Made by a program: the position numbers and the translations under genes. DNA of 5,301 nucleotides, from positions 1-5,301 of the forward strand of contig JAODMA010000191.1 of NCBI GenBank assembly GCA_025464545.1. Direction: 5' to 3'. The notes beneath the pieces were generated by a model. It saw only the letters and a list, made by a program, of their open reading frames with translations. It was not told the DNA's origin and ran no database searches. This document shows positions 5,094 through 5,301 of the stretch, in pieces. Position 1 is the stretch's first letter. Each line of letters opens with the position of its first letter. This DNA is from Arthrobacter sp. Lineage in GTDB: Bacteria > Actinomycetota > Actinomycetes > Actinomycetales > Micrococcaceae.

Positions 5094-5301
5094 ATGGAAT
5101 TTAGATACCTCGGGAACAGCGGCTTCAAAATCTCGGAAATCACCTTCGGCAACTGGCTCACGCACGGTTCCCAGGTGGAGAACGACGTCGCCACCCAATG
5201 CGTCCGGGCAGCCCTCGACGCCGGTATCAGTACCTTTGACACCGCCGACGTCTACGCCAACACCGCGGCGGAGACCGTCCTGGGCAAAGCGCTCAAGGAC
5301 G
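5094..5301 (+). CDS. Aldo/keto reductase, N-terminal part (cut by window end)
   Basis: The first 69 codons of an NAD(P)H-dependent aldo/keto reductase; the gene continues past the window. It opens with M-E-F-R-Y-L-G-N-S-G, typical of the Kv-beta/YghZ-like branch. F-G-N-W-L-T-H-G at 18-25 follows, and then F-D-T-A-D-V-Y at 48-54. Asp49 and Tyr54 occupy the positions of the catalytic Asp and general-acid Tyr of the family; the catalytic Lys and His would lie beyond the edge. A typical member is about 320-340 aa, so roughly a fifth is seen. The exact substrate cannot be inferred. A GTG at 5085 is in frame and would add three residues, but the placement of TACCGT favours the ATG. The gene shares the strand of the 4326-4940 gene, 153 bases downstream, probably with its own promoter. 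Confidence 0.92.
   Translation, partial: MEFRYLGNSGFKISEITFGNWLTHGSQVENDVATQCVRAALDAGISTFDTADVYANTAAETVLGKALKD

Noticed and set aside
4088..5242. Upstream extension of the minus-strand YchJ-family frame, giving 531 codons
   Set aside because: Only the last 146 codons match the family. The rest is antisense to the 4326-4940 and aldo/keto reductase genes and reads as low-complexity Ala/Arg sequence. The GTG at 4087 has a proper ribosome binding site.
1..5301. A coherent novel multi-gene system spanning the window
   Set aside because: Gene orientations change, terminators and promoters separate the units, and the recognisable enzymes belong to unrelated housekeeping-type families. Nothing beyond the paralogous membrane pair ties them together.

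Overview
The window looks like chromosomal DNA of a high-GC actinobacterium. The GC-rich third codon positions, GTG starts and the close match of the large enzyme to mycobacterial FadE10 all point there. The small-gene style suggests Micrococcaceae (Arthrobacter or Pseudarthrobacter-like), but that genus-level placement is inference.

Layout, left to right. A 108-residue membrane protein of unknown function (95-421, +) is followed 64 bases later by a complete FadE10-type, VLCAD-like acyl-CoA dehydrogenase (486-2528, +), possibly in one transcript. A 167-base gap (2529-2695) holds clustered inverted repeats and a weak promoter candidate. It leads into a 284-residue protein with a disordered N-terminal third and four predicted membrane segments (2696-3550, +). 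That gene ends convergently with a YchJ/UPF0225-family protein (3647-4087, -), with a strong 14-bp GC-rich hairpin between them that probably terminates both. A 238-base divergent intergenic region (4088-4325) carries a 12-bp perfect tandem repeat, promoter-like elements on both strands and a 9-bp leader hairpin. It is followed by a second small membrane protein with a long Ala/Ser/Pro-rich tail (4326-4940, +). The window closes with the 5' end of an aldo/keto reductase gene (5094 to the edge, +), which appears to be transcribed without a leader.

The genes do not assemble into a recognisable single pathway. One is a fatty-acid beta-oxidation type enzyme, one a redox enzyme, one a conserved metal-binding-type protein, and three are uncharacterised membrane proteins. 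The main unexpected link is that the membrane segments of the first small protein and of the 4326-4940 protein align without gaps and share an F-x-G-T-L ... G-[VI]-G-R-L pattern, so they look like paralogues. I see no CRISPR array, mobile element, RNA gene, defence system or biosynthetic cluster. Most of the window is ordinary chromosomal sequence, and the most interesting parts are the control regions and the unnamed membrane proteins.
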